Positions 16,656 to 24,782 of a stretch of DNA of 51,996 bases are shown here, piece after piece (within the stretch, counting starts at the first letter, position 1; each line of letters starts with the position of its first letter). The notes beneath the pieces are model-generated. The model had not been told where the DNA came from. It saw only the letters and a program-made list of their open reading frames with translations, and made no database searches. Made by a program: the position numbers and the translations under genes. Source of the DNA: Nocardia sp. (lineage in GTDB: Bacteria > Actinomycetota > Actinomycetes > Mycobacteriales > Mycobacteriaceae); contig NZ_JAODNK010000133.1 of assembly GCF_025465275.1 (NCBI RefSeq), positions 1-51,996 of the forward strand, written 5' to 3'.

Positions 16656-17615
16656 GTGCAGGACACTGCGGCGGAGCGCGATCCGGCCCCCGAACACGAG
16701 CCGGGTCCGGCCCGTGAGCACGAGCCCGGCCGGGCCCCGGCGCAGGAGCCCCGGTTGGATGCCGACGCTGGGCTCGGGCTGGATGCCGACGCTGAACGCG
16801 GGCTGGATACCGACGCTGGGCTCGGGCTGGATGCCGACGCTGAACGCGGGCTGGATACCGACGCTGAACGCGGGCTGGATACCGACGCTGGGCTCGGGCT
16901 GGGCCCTGAAGCTGGGCGTGGGCTGGATGATGCGGCCGACTCCACTCGTGTGGGTGCTGCCGCTCGGCGGCGGCGTATCGGATTCGTGGTCGCGGCAGCG
17001 GCTTTCGCGGTCTTGATCGTGCTGCTCGGCTGGGCGATCCCACCCCGCCCGGCCGTCATCTCCTCCGACCGTCTCGGTCCGGAGAACGGTGAGCCGGTGG
17101 CCGAGTACCTGACGCGTGCGCGAAACACCCTGGCGGCCGGCGATACCGATGCGCACTGGGCGTTGATCTCCTTCACTGCGGGCATCAGCTCGGACCGCAT
17201 CCCGGAATTCAGCGGCCACCTGCGCGTTTCCGAGGCGCTCTACCACGTGCCGATCGACCGGGTGATGACGCTGATCGTGCAGATCCCACTCCCCGCAGGC
17301 GGACCGGTCGCCGTGGCCTCGCAGCGGGCGGCGGCAGACAATGTCTGGGCCATGCGCGCCGATGACGACCGTTCCAAGCGCGTCCAGCAGGTGACCTACG
17401 CGCGCCTGTCCGCGAATTGCCCCTGTCTGGTCGGCCTGGTGGTTCAAGCCACGCTGCCGCAGCTGCGAAACCTGGCCGCCCTGCCCGGAGTTCGCGCGAT
17501 CGAGGCCCTGCCCGCCGATGCGTCCGCCGGCGTCTTCGCGCTGGCGCCGCTGCTGCCCGAGCAGCAGGACCTCGCCGACTTCGGCGCCGATGACGGTCCG
17601 GTGCCGGACAACTGA
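16656..17615 (+). CDS. Single-span membrane protein with octapeptide repeats
   Basis: 319 residues from GTG 16656, which has GAGGAGG at 16644-16650. A TAATAC -10-like hexamer lies at 16615-16620. The cytoplasmic N-terminal part holds about seven tandem octapeptides of the form LD(A/T)DA(GL or ER)G (residues about 34-89), encoded by 24-bp DNA repeats. After an Arg-rich stop (ARRRRIG) comes one membrane helix (FVVAAAAFAVLIVLLGWAIP) and an external domain of about 200 residues. No enzyme motif is seen in the external part (AEYLTRARNTLAAGDTDAHW, SANCPCLVGLVVQATLPQL). Unrecognised family; probably Nocardia-type conserved membrane protein. Confidence 0.75.
   Translation: MQDTAAERDPAPEHEPGPAREHEPGRAPAQEPRLDADAGLGLDADAERGLDTDAGLGLDADAERGLDTDAERGLDTDAGLGLGPEAGRGLDDAADSTRVGAAARRRRIGFVVAAAAFAVLIVLLGWAIPPRPAVISSDRLGPENGEPVAEYLTRARNTLAAGDTDAHWALISFTAGISSDRIPEFSGHLRVSEALYHVPIDRVMTLIVQIPLPAGGPVAVASQRAAADNVWAMRADDDRSKRVQQVTYARLSANCPCLVGLVVQATLPQLRNLAALPGVRAIEALPADASAGVFALAPLLPEQQDLADFGADDGPVPDN
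16755..16922 (+). repeat. Seven tandem 24-bp coding repeats
   Basis: Units start at 16755, 16779, 16803, 16827, 16851, 16875 and 16899; the last is degenerate. Two alternating types end in GGGCTCGGG and GAACGCGGG. The period keeps frame, so copy number can change without breaking the protein. No spacers, so it is not a CRISPR. Confidence 0.95.
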
Positions 17616-17712
17616 GTCCGCGCGGTCTCGGCTATTGCCCCGCATCAGGTTTGCTGGGACGACCATTCTGGCTATCTTTTATCGGTGAGTATTGCATTCC
17701 GAAAGTTGTTTG

Positions 17713-17744
17713 TACCAAAAGGTATTGAATACCGAAAGGTATTC
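17713..17744. promoter_or_regulatory. Paired operator-like sites upstream of the Roadblock cluster
   Basis: Two direct copies of TACC(A/G)AAAGGTATT at 17713-17726 and 17730-17743, 17 bp apart. Each is itself an inverted repeat TACC-N4-GGTA, and the second extends to GAATACC-GAAA-GGTATTC (17727-17744). They lie in a comparatively AT-rich 252-bp gap before the cluster and look like a regulator-binding array. Confidence 0.55.
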
Positions 17745-17867
17745 TTGGCCGGTAGCCGGGGGAAATGCTGTATGCCCCTGAATTCTCGCGCATTCTGGGT
17801 ACATCGGGTGACAGGCATGTGTAGCGTCTTGAATTCGTAAAGGCTTATTAGATAAAGCGGTGGCGCG

Positions 17868-18260
17868 GTGATCGGTATTGACGGCTGCCTGCAGCGCATC
17901 ATGGATATCCCCGGTGCGCGCAGTGTGACGCTGGTGGATGGTGCAAGCGGCTTGGCGATTGCCGGTGCGGGACGGCAGGATCCACTCGATCAACACGAAG
18001 ACGCCGCAGCTAGCACCGATGTGGTGCGGGCGGTGCTCGGATGTCCGGCGCTGGCCAGTGGCCGCGAGGACGATGACATCTCCGAGATCATCGTCTGCGG
18101 GACCGGCGGGTACCACCTGCTGAATTTGATCAAGGGCGACTTCGACGGCCGGTTGTTCGTGCATGTGCTCTTCGATGATGAGACCGGCAATCTCGGTATG
18201 GCTCGATTCCGGCTGCGGGGAATACTCGCAGAATTGGGCGAGGGCGGGCATGAGCGCTGA
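17868..18260 (+). CDS. Roadblock/LC7-domain protein (first of cluster)
   Basis: 130 residues, essentially a single Roadblock domain: GCLQRIMDIPGARSVTLVDG, ASGLAIAGAG, DISEIIVCGTGGYHLLNLI, GRLFVHVLFDD, GNLGMARFRLRGIL. Bacterial Roadblock proteins usually act as partners or GTPase-activating factors for MglA-type small GTPases; none is encoded nearby. The start is GTG 17868. Its end overlaps the next gene by 11 bases, so the two are coupled. Confidence 0.88.
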   Translation: MIGIDGCLQRIMDIPGARSVTLVDGASGLAIAGAGRQDPLDQHEDAAASTDVVRAVLGCPALASGREDDDISEIIVCGTGGYHLLNLIKGDFDGRLFVHVLFDDETGNLGMARFRLRGILAELGEGGHER

Positions 18261-19152
18261 AGTCGCAAGTGAATTGCGGAGATTGGAAGACGAAGGCTCG
18301 ACCGGAGTACTGCGCGCAGGGGATGGCGCGTTTCACTTCGCCGAAGGCGCTATCGCCTGCGCCGATTGCCGGCGGACTACTGGACTCGATCGGCTGGTGG
18401 TCGAGGCGGGTGTGGCGACCGCCGAACAGTGGCAGCTCGCCGCCGCCGGTGACCCCGGCCCGCTGCTGGCTCGTCCGCAATTCGAAACCCTGGCCGTGCT
18501 CTCGATTTTCGACGCCGCCTACTTCCTGCTGTCCTCACCCGTGGTCCCGGAATTCCGGCCCGCGCCGCCGCACTGGCTGGCCCCGGTCTGCCGCATCGCG
18601 CCCCGCGCGCTGGTCGCGGAGTGCGCCCGCCGCGGCGATCCGCAGGCGGGCCCGTGGCCCATCACGCTCATCGACCGCGCGCCGGTGATCCCGGCCCGCC
18701 GGATACGACGGCGGCGGGTGGTGCTCACCGGTAGTCAGGCCGAGGTGCTGGCCGCCGCCGATGCGCAGCGCAGCATTACCGGTATCGCTGATGAGCTGGG
18801 CCGCACCACATTCGGCTGCCTCACAGCGGTCCGTGAGCTGACCGCGGCGGGGCTCATCGAGGCCCCGGTCGTGCCGCAGGCCGAACCCGAACGGCCTGCC
18901 CGAGTACAGATCCAGCTGCCTCCGCAGTGGCAGCTCGAGCCACCGACGGCAGTGCAGATCCGGCCGCCTACGGCAGTGCAGATCCAGTCGCCCGCAGACG
19001 CGCAGACCGAGCGGCGGGTGGCTCTGCCGCCGGCGCCGCTCCCGCGCCGCCGCGTGCGTACGGCTGCCATGACTTCCGCTCCGGACCGCTGGAAACCCAT
19101 CGACCGCGAGGTGCTCGTCCGGGTCCGGACGGCACTGGAGGAGCTGGCGTGA
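18250..19152 (+). CDS. PATAN/DUF4388-like and winged-helix protein of the Roadblock cluster
   Basis: 300 residues. The N-terminal part (STGVLRAGDGAFHFAEGAIA, CADCRRTTGLDRLVVEAGVA) resembles a PATAN/DUF4388 domain, which is often met with Roadblock proteins and GTPases. Residues about 155-215 look like a helix-turn-helix (ITGIADELGRTTFGCLTAVR, ELTAAGLIEAP), similar in position to DUF742-type proteins. The C-terminal third is Pro/Gln-rich with a repeated (P)PTAVQI(R/Q) motif. It may link Roadblock signalling to DNA or to protein partners. The start is ATG 18250, inside the end of the previous gene. Domain calls are by pattern, not by search. Confidence 0.65.
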   Translation: MSAEVASELRRLEDEGSTGVLRAGDGAFHFAEGAIACADCRRTTGLDRLVVEAGVATAEQWQLAAAGDPGPLLARPQFETLAVLSIFDAAYFLLSSPVVPEFRPAPPHWLAPVCRIAPRALVAECARRGDPQAGPWPITLIDRAPVIPARRIRRRRVVLTGSQAEVLAAADAQRSITGIADELGRTTFGCLTAVRELTAAGLIEAPVVPQAEPERPARVQIQLPPQWQLEPPTAVQIRPPTAVQIQSPADAQTERRVALPPAPLPRRRVRTAAMTSAPDRWKPIDREVLVRVRTALEELA

Positions 19153-19251
19153 GCGCGCGAGAGCCGATTTCACGAAGGCCGATTTCACAAAGGAAACGGC
19201 TCGGCGGACGGAGCGGGAGGCGGCCTTGGAGGAGCTGGTGTGAGCGCGCGA
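19136..19251 (+). repeat. Duplicated gene-junction sequence (25-bp direct repeat) and 15-bp tandem repeat
   Basis: TGGAGGAGCTGG(C/T)GTGAG plus CGCGCGA occurs at 19136-19160 and 19227-19251, 91 bp apart with one mismatch. Each copy contains a ribosome binding site and a GTG. Between them GCCGATTTCAC(G/A)AAG is repeated in tandem at 19163-19177 and 19178-19192. It looks like a partial duplication that separated once-overlapping genes. Confidence 0.8.
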
Positions 19252-19722
19252 AAGAAGCGGCTCGGCGAACTGATGGGAAGAAGGTCGACAAAGGTGGCGA
19301 TGTCCGGACCCGAACCGAACACGATGCTACTGGCGCAGCTGAAATCGTTGCGGGACAGCATCCCCCGACTGACCGGCGCTCTGGTCGCATCCACCGACGG
19401 ACTGCTGATCGCGCACGATCTACCGGCTCATATCGAGCCCAGTGGCATGGCCGCGCTCACCGCGTCGCAACTGTCGCTGTCGCACCGGCTGGCCACCACC
19501 GCACACGGCGGCGGCTTCCACGAGGTCGTGGTGCACGGCTCCGGCGGATACGTGGTGATCTACGCGGCCGGCTGGACGGCCTCGCTGACGGTGCTGGCGG
19601 GCCCGGAGGTGAATGTGGGCCGCCTGCACCTGGAGTCGCGTCCGGTCGCCCGCGCCATCGCAGACCAATTGACGGCCCTGGCCGACGAGGCCAGGAAAGC
19701 CCCGAAGAAGAACACCGATTGA
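19240..19722 (+). CDS. Roadblock/LC7-domain protein (second of cluster)
   Basis: 160 residues. A basic lead of about 30 residues is followed by a Roadblock domain (LAQLKSLRDSIPRLTGALVA, STDGLLIAHDLP, VVVHGSGGYVVIYAAG, ASLTVLAGPEVNVGRLHLES). This resembles the CvnB type found in Streptomyces conservons, where the partner is a GTPase. GTG 19240 follows GGAGGAG in the second copy of the duplicated junction. 11 bp precede the next gene. Confidence 0.88.
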   Translation: MSARKKRLGELMGRRSTKVAMSGPEPNTMLLAQLKSLRDSIPRLTGALVASTDGLLIAHDLPAHIEPSGMAALTASQLSLSHRLATTAHGGGFHEVVVHGSGGYVVIYAAGWTASLTVLAGPEVNVGRLHLESRPVARAIADQLTALADEARKAPKKNTD

Positions 19723-19733
19723 AAGGAACGGCC

Positions 19734-20105
19734 ATGTCCAACATGGATATTGCGCTGAAGGACATGATGGTTGTCGACGGTGCGCTCGGCGCCGCCGTGG
19801 TCGACTACAACAGCGGTATGGCGCTCGGCATGCTCGGCAGCTCCAAGGCCCTGGATCTGCAGGTCGCCTCCGCCGGCAATACCGAGGTGGTGCGAGCCAA
19901 GATGCGCACCATCGAACAGCTCGGCATCAATGAGGAGATCGAGGACATCCTCATCACGCTCTCCAGCCAGTACCACATCATCCGGCCGATGACCGGTCGT
20001 AAGTCCAAGGGCCTGTTCCTCTATCTCGCCCTGGACCGCGGCCGCGCCAATCTCGCCATGGCCCGGCACCGCCTCAAGGGCATCGAGGAGGAGTTGGAGG
20101 TCTAG
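19734..20105 (+). CDS. Roadblock/LC7-domain protein (third of cluster)
   Basis: 123 residues in one Roadblock domain: DIALKDMMVVDGALGAAVVD, YNSGMALGMLGSSKALDLQV, EDILITLSSQYHIIRPM, GLFLYLALDRGRANLAMARH. It is near the minimal domain length and carries the pattern of stand-alone bacterial Roadblock proteins. ATG 19734 follows AAAGGA. A GC-rich hairpin follows the stop, so this is probably the last gene of the transcription unit. Confidence 0.9.
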   Translation: MSNMDIALKDMMVVDGALGAAVVDYNSGMALGMLGSSKALDLQVASAGNTEVVRAKMRTIEQLGINEEIEDILITLSSQYHIIRPMTGRKSKGLFLYLALDRGRANLAMARHRLKGIEEELEV

Positions 20106-20118
20106 CAGCGCTGCCGAC

Positions 20119-20141
20119 GGCCCCCGGACACACCGGGGGCC
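20119..20141 (+). terminator. Hairpin ending the Roadblock cluster
   Basis: 9-bp stem GGCCCCCGG/CCGGGGGCC with loop ACACA, 14 bp after the last Roadblock stop. It lacks a U tract. Confidence 0.65.
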
Positions 20142-20220
20142 CGCGGCGGGCTCCTACGCGCTGTCGTAACGTCGTGGAGGATGGTCTTCAGGCGTGCGGA
20201 TCGAGAGGGGCTGAGCTCGG

Positions 20221-21132
20221 ATGGAACTGACGGCGGAGCAGGCGGATCGAGCGGCGGGGGTGCTGCTGGGCACGGCGGCGGGCGATGCGCTCGGCGCGGG
20301 CTACGAGTTCACGCACCCCGGGCCACAGGTCGTGATCGAGATGAAGGGCGGCGGGGCCTTCGACTGGGCGCCGGGGGAGTGGACCGATGACACCTCCATG
20401 GCCGTCGCGGTGGCGCGTGCGGCCGCGGAGTCGGTGAACCTGCACGAGGAGCCCGGGCTCGACGCGGTGGCCGCCGAATTCATTACCTGGTGGGATTCCA
20501 AACCCGCCGATGTCGGCGCGCAGACCGGTCAGGTCTTGCAGTGGCGCAGCCCTACCGGCCGTCAGATGCAGATACACGCGCATGAACTGGGTGGCCTCAA
20601 GGCCGGTAACGGATCGCTCATGCGTACCGCCCCCGTGGCGCTGGCCTATCTCGACGACGAGGCGCACTGCGGTAAGGCCGCGGCCGTCGTAAGCTCCCTC
20701 ACCCACTACGACATGCAGGCCATGCAGGCGTGCAAGCTGTGGACCCTGGCCATCCGGCACGCCGTGTTGTACGGCACCTATGACGGTGTGCGGCAATCGC
20801 TTTCGATGGTGGACGCCGGATTCTGGGGACCGCTGCTGGACAAGGCCGAAACCGGTGCGCCCGAGGACTTCCCGAAGAACGGCTGGGTGGTACACGCCCT
20901 GCAGACGGCCTGGTGGGCCATTACCCACACCGATTCCCTGCCCGCCGCACTGGAACTCGCGGTGCGCGCCGGTGGTGATACCGATACCACGGCCGCCATT
21001 GCCGGCGGCCTGCTGGGTGCGCGCTGGGGCGCGTCCGCCGTTCCGGAGCAGTGGCGGACCATGCTGCACGGCTATCCGGGCTACCGGGCCGAGGATCTGA
21101 CGGCCCTCACCGAACGCATCGTCAATCGCTGA
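20221..21132 (+). CDS. ADP-ribosylglycohydrolase family protein
   Basis: 303 residues, the normal DraG/ARH length. The metal-binding motifs are intact: GTAAGDALG near residue 20, WTDDTSM at 54-60, NGSLMR, and GGDTDTTAAIAGGLLGA near the C-terminus. These bind two Mg ions and remove ADP-ribose from proteins or small molecules. A TAACGT hexamer at 20166-20171 may be its -10. It follows the Roadblock cluster by 115 bp with a hairpin between, so a functional link is only possible, not shown. Confidence 0.92.
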   Translation: MELTAEQADRAAGVLLGTAAGDALGAGYEFTHPGPQVVIEMKGGGAFDWAPGEWTDDTSMAVAVARAAAESVNLHEEPGLDAVAAEFITWWDSKPADVGAQTGQVLQWRSPTGRQMQIHAHELGGLKAGNGSLMRTAPVALAYLDDEAHCGKAAAVVSSLTHYDMQAMQACKLWTLAIRHAVLYGTYDGVRQSLSMVDAGFWGPLLDKAETGAPEDFPKNGWVVHALQTAWWAITHTDSLPAALELAVRAGGDTDTTAAIAGGLLGARWGASAVPEQWRTMLHGYPGYRAEDLTALTERIVNR

Positions 21133-21154
21133 CAACCCTCGATCGCTGAAACCC

Positions 21155-21982
21155 TCAGTCGGGCAGTCGAACTACTCCGTCGAGATAGCGGCGGCAGCGT
21201 CCGGCCAACCGGACGCGGCTGCCCGCCAGCGTACATCTCAGCGTGCCGCCGCGCGCGGACAGCTGCCGGGCCGACATGGCATTGCGCCCGAGCTCACGAC
21301 TCCACAGCGGCGTCAGTTGTGCATGGGCGGAACCGGTTACGGGGTCCTCGGGGATGCCTACACCCGGCGCGAAGACTCGGGAGACGAAGTCGACCTCGTC
21401 ACCGGTCGCGGTGACGATGGCGGCGCGATGAAGCTTCGGGAAGGCCGAGAAGTTCGGATGTACTTCTCGCACTTCCGCTTCCGAGGTGACCACCAGCACC
21501 ACATCGGTGCCGTCGAAGGCGCGCAGCGGCCGCACGCCCAATGCCGCGGCGAGTGCGCGCGGCACCTCGCCGCGCACATCGATTTCCACCGAGGACACCG
21601 TCGGCAGATCCAGCACCAGATCATCGCGGTCCCGGTCGACACGCAACCAGCCACTGCGGGTGTAGAAGTGCACACGATCCGCGCCCGGATGCATATCGTC
21701 CAGAATCTGCGCCGCGGCCGCGAGGGTGGCATGCCCGCACAGCGACACCTCGGTGGCCGGAGTGAACCAGCGCAGATGGAAGGCGGGCGAGTTATCCGGC
21801 GGCGCACCGGCGTCCGGCGGTAGCGCCGAAGTGTAGAAGGCGGTCTCGGCGAGATTGTTCTCCTCGGCCAGGTGTTGCAGCAGTTCATCCGGCAGCCATG
21901 ACAGCAGCGGCATCACCGCCGCCGGATTGCCCGAGAACGGTGCGTCGGCGAACGCGTCGATCTGGTGCAGCAGGACCTCCAT
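21155..21982 (-). CDS. PhzF-family isomerase/epimerase
   Basis: 275 residues. It has the PhzF pattern HQIDAFADAPFSGNPAAVMP, ENNLAETAFY (the catalytic Glu), TEVSLCGHATLAAA and GIPEDPVTGSAHAQLTPLW. The family has a diaminopimelate-epimerase-like fold; most members have unknown substrates. ATG 21982 fits the conserved start. A TACCTT hexamer at 21995-21990 lies 7 bases upstream, so a leaderless mRNA is likely. Confidence 0.92.
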   Translation of the reverse strand: MEVLLHQIDAFADAPFSGNPAAVMPLLSWLPDELLQHLAEENNLAETAFYTSALPPDAGAPPDNSPAFHLRWFTPATEVSLCGHATLAAAAQILDDMHPGADRVHFYTRSGWLRVDRDRDDLVLDLPTVSSVEIDVRGEVPRALAAALGVRPLRAFDGTDVVLVVTSEAEVREVHPNFSAFPKLHRAAIVTATGDEVDFVSRVFAPGVGIPEDPVTGSAHAQLTPLWSRELGRNAMSARQLSARGGTLRCTLAGSRVRLAGRCRRYLDGVVRLPD

Positions 21983-22072
21983 GGGGGCCAAGGTACCCCG
22001 TCGGTCAAAGAAGGTCCGGGACAAGGTAGTTCACCGGCGAGCCAAACCATGCGACCAGTTTGGATGTGACAG

Positions 22073-22107
22073 CGGCGGCGGCGCACCGGTGTGGGGCGCC
22101 GCCGCCG
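22073..22107. terminator. GC-rich hairpin downstream of ctpE
   Basis: 12-bp perfect stem (CGGCGGCGGCGC with GCGCCGCCGCCG) and 11-base loop, 22 bases after the ctpE stop and upstream of the phzF-like gene on the same strand. Confidence 0.65.
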
Positions 22108-22128
22108 AAGTACGGAATACCGCTGGGA

Positions 22129-24564
22129 TCAGTCGCTTTCGCGGGCCGATGCGCGCAGCAGGTGTGCCTCACCGCCGTAGAACTTGGCGCTGAGCCACCA
22201 CGCCACCTCCACCAGTACCACACCGATCGCGCCGCAGATAATGGCCGAGGTGGTGAGTGCGATATTGCTCGGATCGAGCTTGAAGAAGTGGCGCGTGAAC
22301 GGCACCGCGAACAGAATCAGGTAGCCGGCAACGGAACCCGCGACCAGCAGCAGCTTCCACCAGTTCCACGGCCGCGCCACAATGGCCAGCACCCACACCG
22401 CGATGATCAGCAGGGTGATGAGCGCGGTGGTGCCCGCCTGCACCTTCGCGGTGTCCCCGGCGTCCGGTCCCTTGTAGGCGATGAGGTACGAGATGAAGGT
22501 CATCACGCCGATCACCAGACCGGACGGAATCGCCAATCGCATGACGCGGCCGACGAATCCGGTGCGCGCGCGTTCATTGTTCGGCGCCAGCGACAGGATG
22601 AACGCCGGAATGCCGATGGTGAACCACGCCGCGATCGTCACATGCCGTGGCAGGAACGGATATCCGATCGCCTTGTAGTGGAAGATCTGCGAGCCGATGC
22701 CCGCGATGCCGACCAGGAACGCCAGCACCACCGAGTACACGGTCTTGGTGAGGAACAGATTGGAGACCCGCTCGATATTGCCGATCACCCGCCGGCCCTC
22801 GCCGACCACATACGGCAGTGTCGCGAACCTATTGTCCAGCAGCACGATCTGCGCCACCGAGCGGGTGGCGGGGCTGCCCGAGCCCATGGCGACGCCGATA
22901 TCGGCATCCTTCAGCGCGAGTACATCGTTCACGCCGTCACCGGTCATGGCGACGGTATGCCCGCGCGACTGCAGCGCGGAGACCATGGCGCGCTTCTGAT
23001 CCGGGCGCACGCGGCCGAAGACGGTCTTGCTCTCCAGCACATCGGCGAGCTCGTTCTGATCGGTCGGCAGGGTGCGCGCGTCGACGGGATTGTCGCCGCC
23101 GGCCAGCCCGAGCGAGGATGCCACCGCGCCGACGGAGACGGCATTGTCACCGGAGATGACCTTGGTGGCGACATGCTGCGATTCGAAGTACTCGAGGGTT
23201 TCCTTGGCATCGGGCCGCACCCGCTGCTCCAGCACCACCAGCGCCGCGGGCGTCACCTCGCCGGGCGCATCGGCCGCGTCCACCGGCCGGTCACTGCTCG
23301 CCAGCAGCAGTACCCGCAGACCCTTCGACCCGATTTCCTGTGCGACAGCGGCGGTTTCGGATTCAGGATCCAGCAGCACATCGGGTGCGCCGAGCAGCCA
23401 GTTGCCGTGCTCGCCGTAGGAGGCGCCGCTCCACTTCTTGGCGGAGGAGAACGGTGCGAGCCCGGTCTGCTTCCATCCCGGGGTGTCCGGGAGCGCCTCG
23501 GCAATGGCCGCGACACTGGCATTCGGCCGCGGATCGCCGCCCGCCAGGGCCGCCAGCACCTGCTTCAATTCGCCTTCGCGGTGCTGGCTTTGATCGCCGA
23601 TGGGCCGAATCTCGCTCAGCCGCATACCGTTTTCGGTGAGGGTGCCGGTCTTGTCCGCGCACACCACATCCACCCGCGCCAGTCCCTCGATGGCGGGCAG
23701 CTCCTGCACCAGGCATTGCCGCCGCCCCAGTCGCACCACACCGACCGCGAAGGCGATGGAGGTCATCAGCACCAGGCCCTCGGGCACCATCGGCACCAGT
23801 GCCGCCACCATGCCGTTGACCGCGGGCCGCCAGGACTCCTTGCTGGAGACCAGCTGGTTGTAGATGGACAGCAGGCCCGCCGGAATCAGCAGGTAGGTGA
23901 TGACCCGCAAAATGGTGTCGATGCCGCTGCGCAGTTCGGATTTGACCAGAGTGAACTTGCTGGCCTCATCGGCGAGTTTGGCGGCGTAGGCGTCCTTGCC
24001 GACCTTGGTGGCCCGGTAGGCGCCGCTGCCGGAGACCACGAAGCTGCCCGACATGATCTGTGCGCCAATGGTTTTGTCGATGGGGTCGGCCTCGCCGGTG
24101 AGCAGCGACTCGTCGACCTCGAGCAGTTCGCACTCCACCGCCTCGCCGTCGACCACGATCTGGTCGCCGGGGCCCAGCTCGATAATGTCGTCGAGCACGA
24201 TCTCCTGCGGAGCGACCGCCTGCGTTCTGCCCTCTCGGCGCACCACCGGCTGCGCCTGTCCGACGATCGCGAGTTCGTCGAGCGTCTTCTTGGCGCGCAG
24301 CTCCTGGATGATGCCGATTCCGCTGTTGGCGATGATCAGCAGGCCGAACATGCCGTCGATCACCGATCCGGTCGCGATCACCAGAATGAACAGCACCCCG
24401 AGCAGCGCATTGATGCGCGTGAAGATATTGGCCTTCACGATGTCTCGCACCGAGCGGCTGGCTCGCTCCGGCACATCATTGGTGAGCCCGTCGCGACGGC
24501 GCTGCTCAACCTCTGACGAGGTGAGTCCGATCGCGGGTTTCTCATCCTGCGCGGTGATCGACAT
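22129..24564 (-). CDS. ctpE: P-type cation ATPase, CtpE type
   Basis: 811 residues. Actuator motif LLTGEADP, phosphorylation site ADKTGTLTENG, and hinge MTGDGVNDVLALKDADIGVA are all intact. About ten membrane helices; the ion-site helix has PMVPEGLVLMTSIAFAVG. The overall text follows mycobacterial CtpE, which has been linked to calcium uptake. There are no N-terminal metal-binding CxxC motifs, so it is not a P1B heavy-metal pump. A TAGGCT hexamer at 24577-24572 lies 7 bases before the ATG, so the mRNA may be leaderless. Confidence 0.88.
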   Translation of the reverse strand: MSITAQDEKPAIGLTSSEVEQRRRDGLTNDVPERASRSVRDIVKANIFTRINALLGVLFILVIATGSVIDGMFGLLIIANSGIGIIQELRAKKTLDELAIVGQAQPVVRREGRTQAVAPQEIVLDDIIELGPGDQIVVDGEAVECELLEVDESLLTGEADPIDKTIGAQIMSGSFVVSGSGAYRATKVGKDAYAAKLADEASKFTLVKSELRSGIDTILRVITYLLIPAGLLSIYNQLVSSKESWRPAVNGMVAALVPMVPEGLVLMTSIAFAVGVVRLGRRQCLVQELPAIEGLARVDVVCADKTGTLTENGMRLSEIRPIGDQSQHREGELKQVLAALAGGDPRPNASVAAIAEALPDTPGWKQTGLAPFSSAKKWSGASYGEHGNWLLGAPDVLLDPESETAAVAQEIGSKGLRVLLLASSDRPVDAADAPGEVTPAALVVLEQRVRPDAKETLEYFESQHVATKVISGDNAVSVGAVASSLGLAGGDNPVDARTLPTDQNELADVLESKTVFGRVRPDQKRAMVSALQSRGHTVAMTGDGVNDVLALKDADIGVAMGSGSPATRSVAQIVLLDNRFATLPYVVGEGRRVIGNIERVSNLFLTKTVYSVVLAFLVGIAGIGSQIFHYKAIGYPFLPRHVTIAAWFTIGIPAFILSLAPNNERARTGFVGRVMRLAIPSGLVIGVMTFISYLIAYKGPDAGDTAKVQAGTTALITLLIIAVWVLAIVARPWNWWKLLLVAGSVAGYLILFAVPFTRHFFKLDPSNIALTTSAIICGAIGVVLVEVAWWLSAKFYGGEAHLLRASARESD

Positions 24565-24782
24565 GATTCACAGCCTAGATGTTTGCTGTGTCCAATTTGC
24601 CTCCGCTGCGCTCCGGCGGTTCGTGGCCCTGTTACCCGGTTCTTCCCTCCTCCGCTCCTCCGCTTCGCTCCCCCGCTCCAAGGCGCAGGCTTATGGAGCC
24701 GCAGTCCAGACCCGGGCGGGCCACGAACTCGAGGGCGGATATCCGATAGTCGCCTGGTCGTTGCGCAGGCTAACGTTGAACG

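Noticed and set aside
16755..16922. CRISPR array
   Set aside because: Repeats are directly joined without unique spacers and encode in-frame octapeptides.
22060..24516. Very long plus-strand open frame (818 codons) opposite the P-type ATPase
   Set aside because: It is the antisense image of ctpE, whose motifs are complete; the plus frame gives His/Gly/Arg-rich text without any domain.
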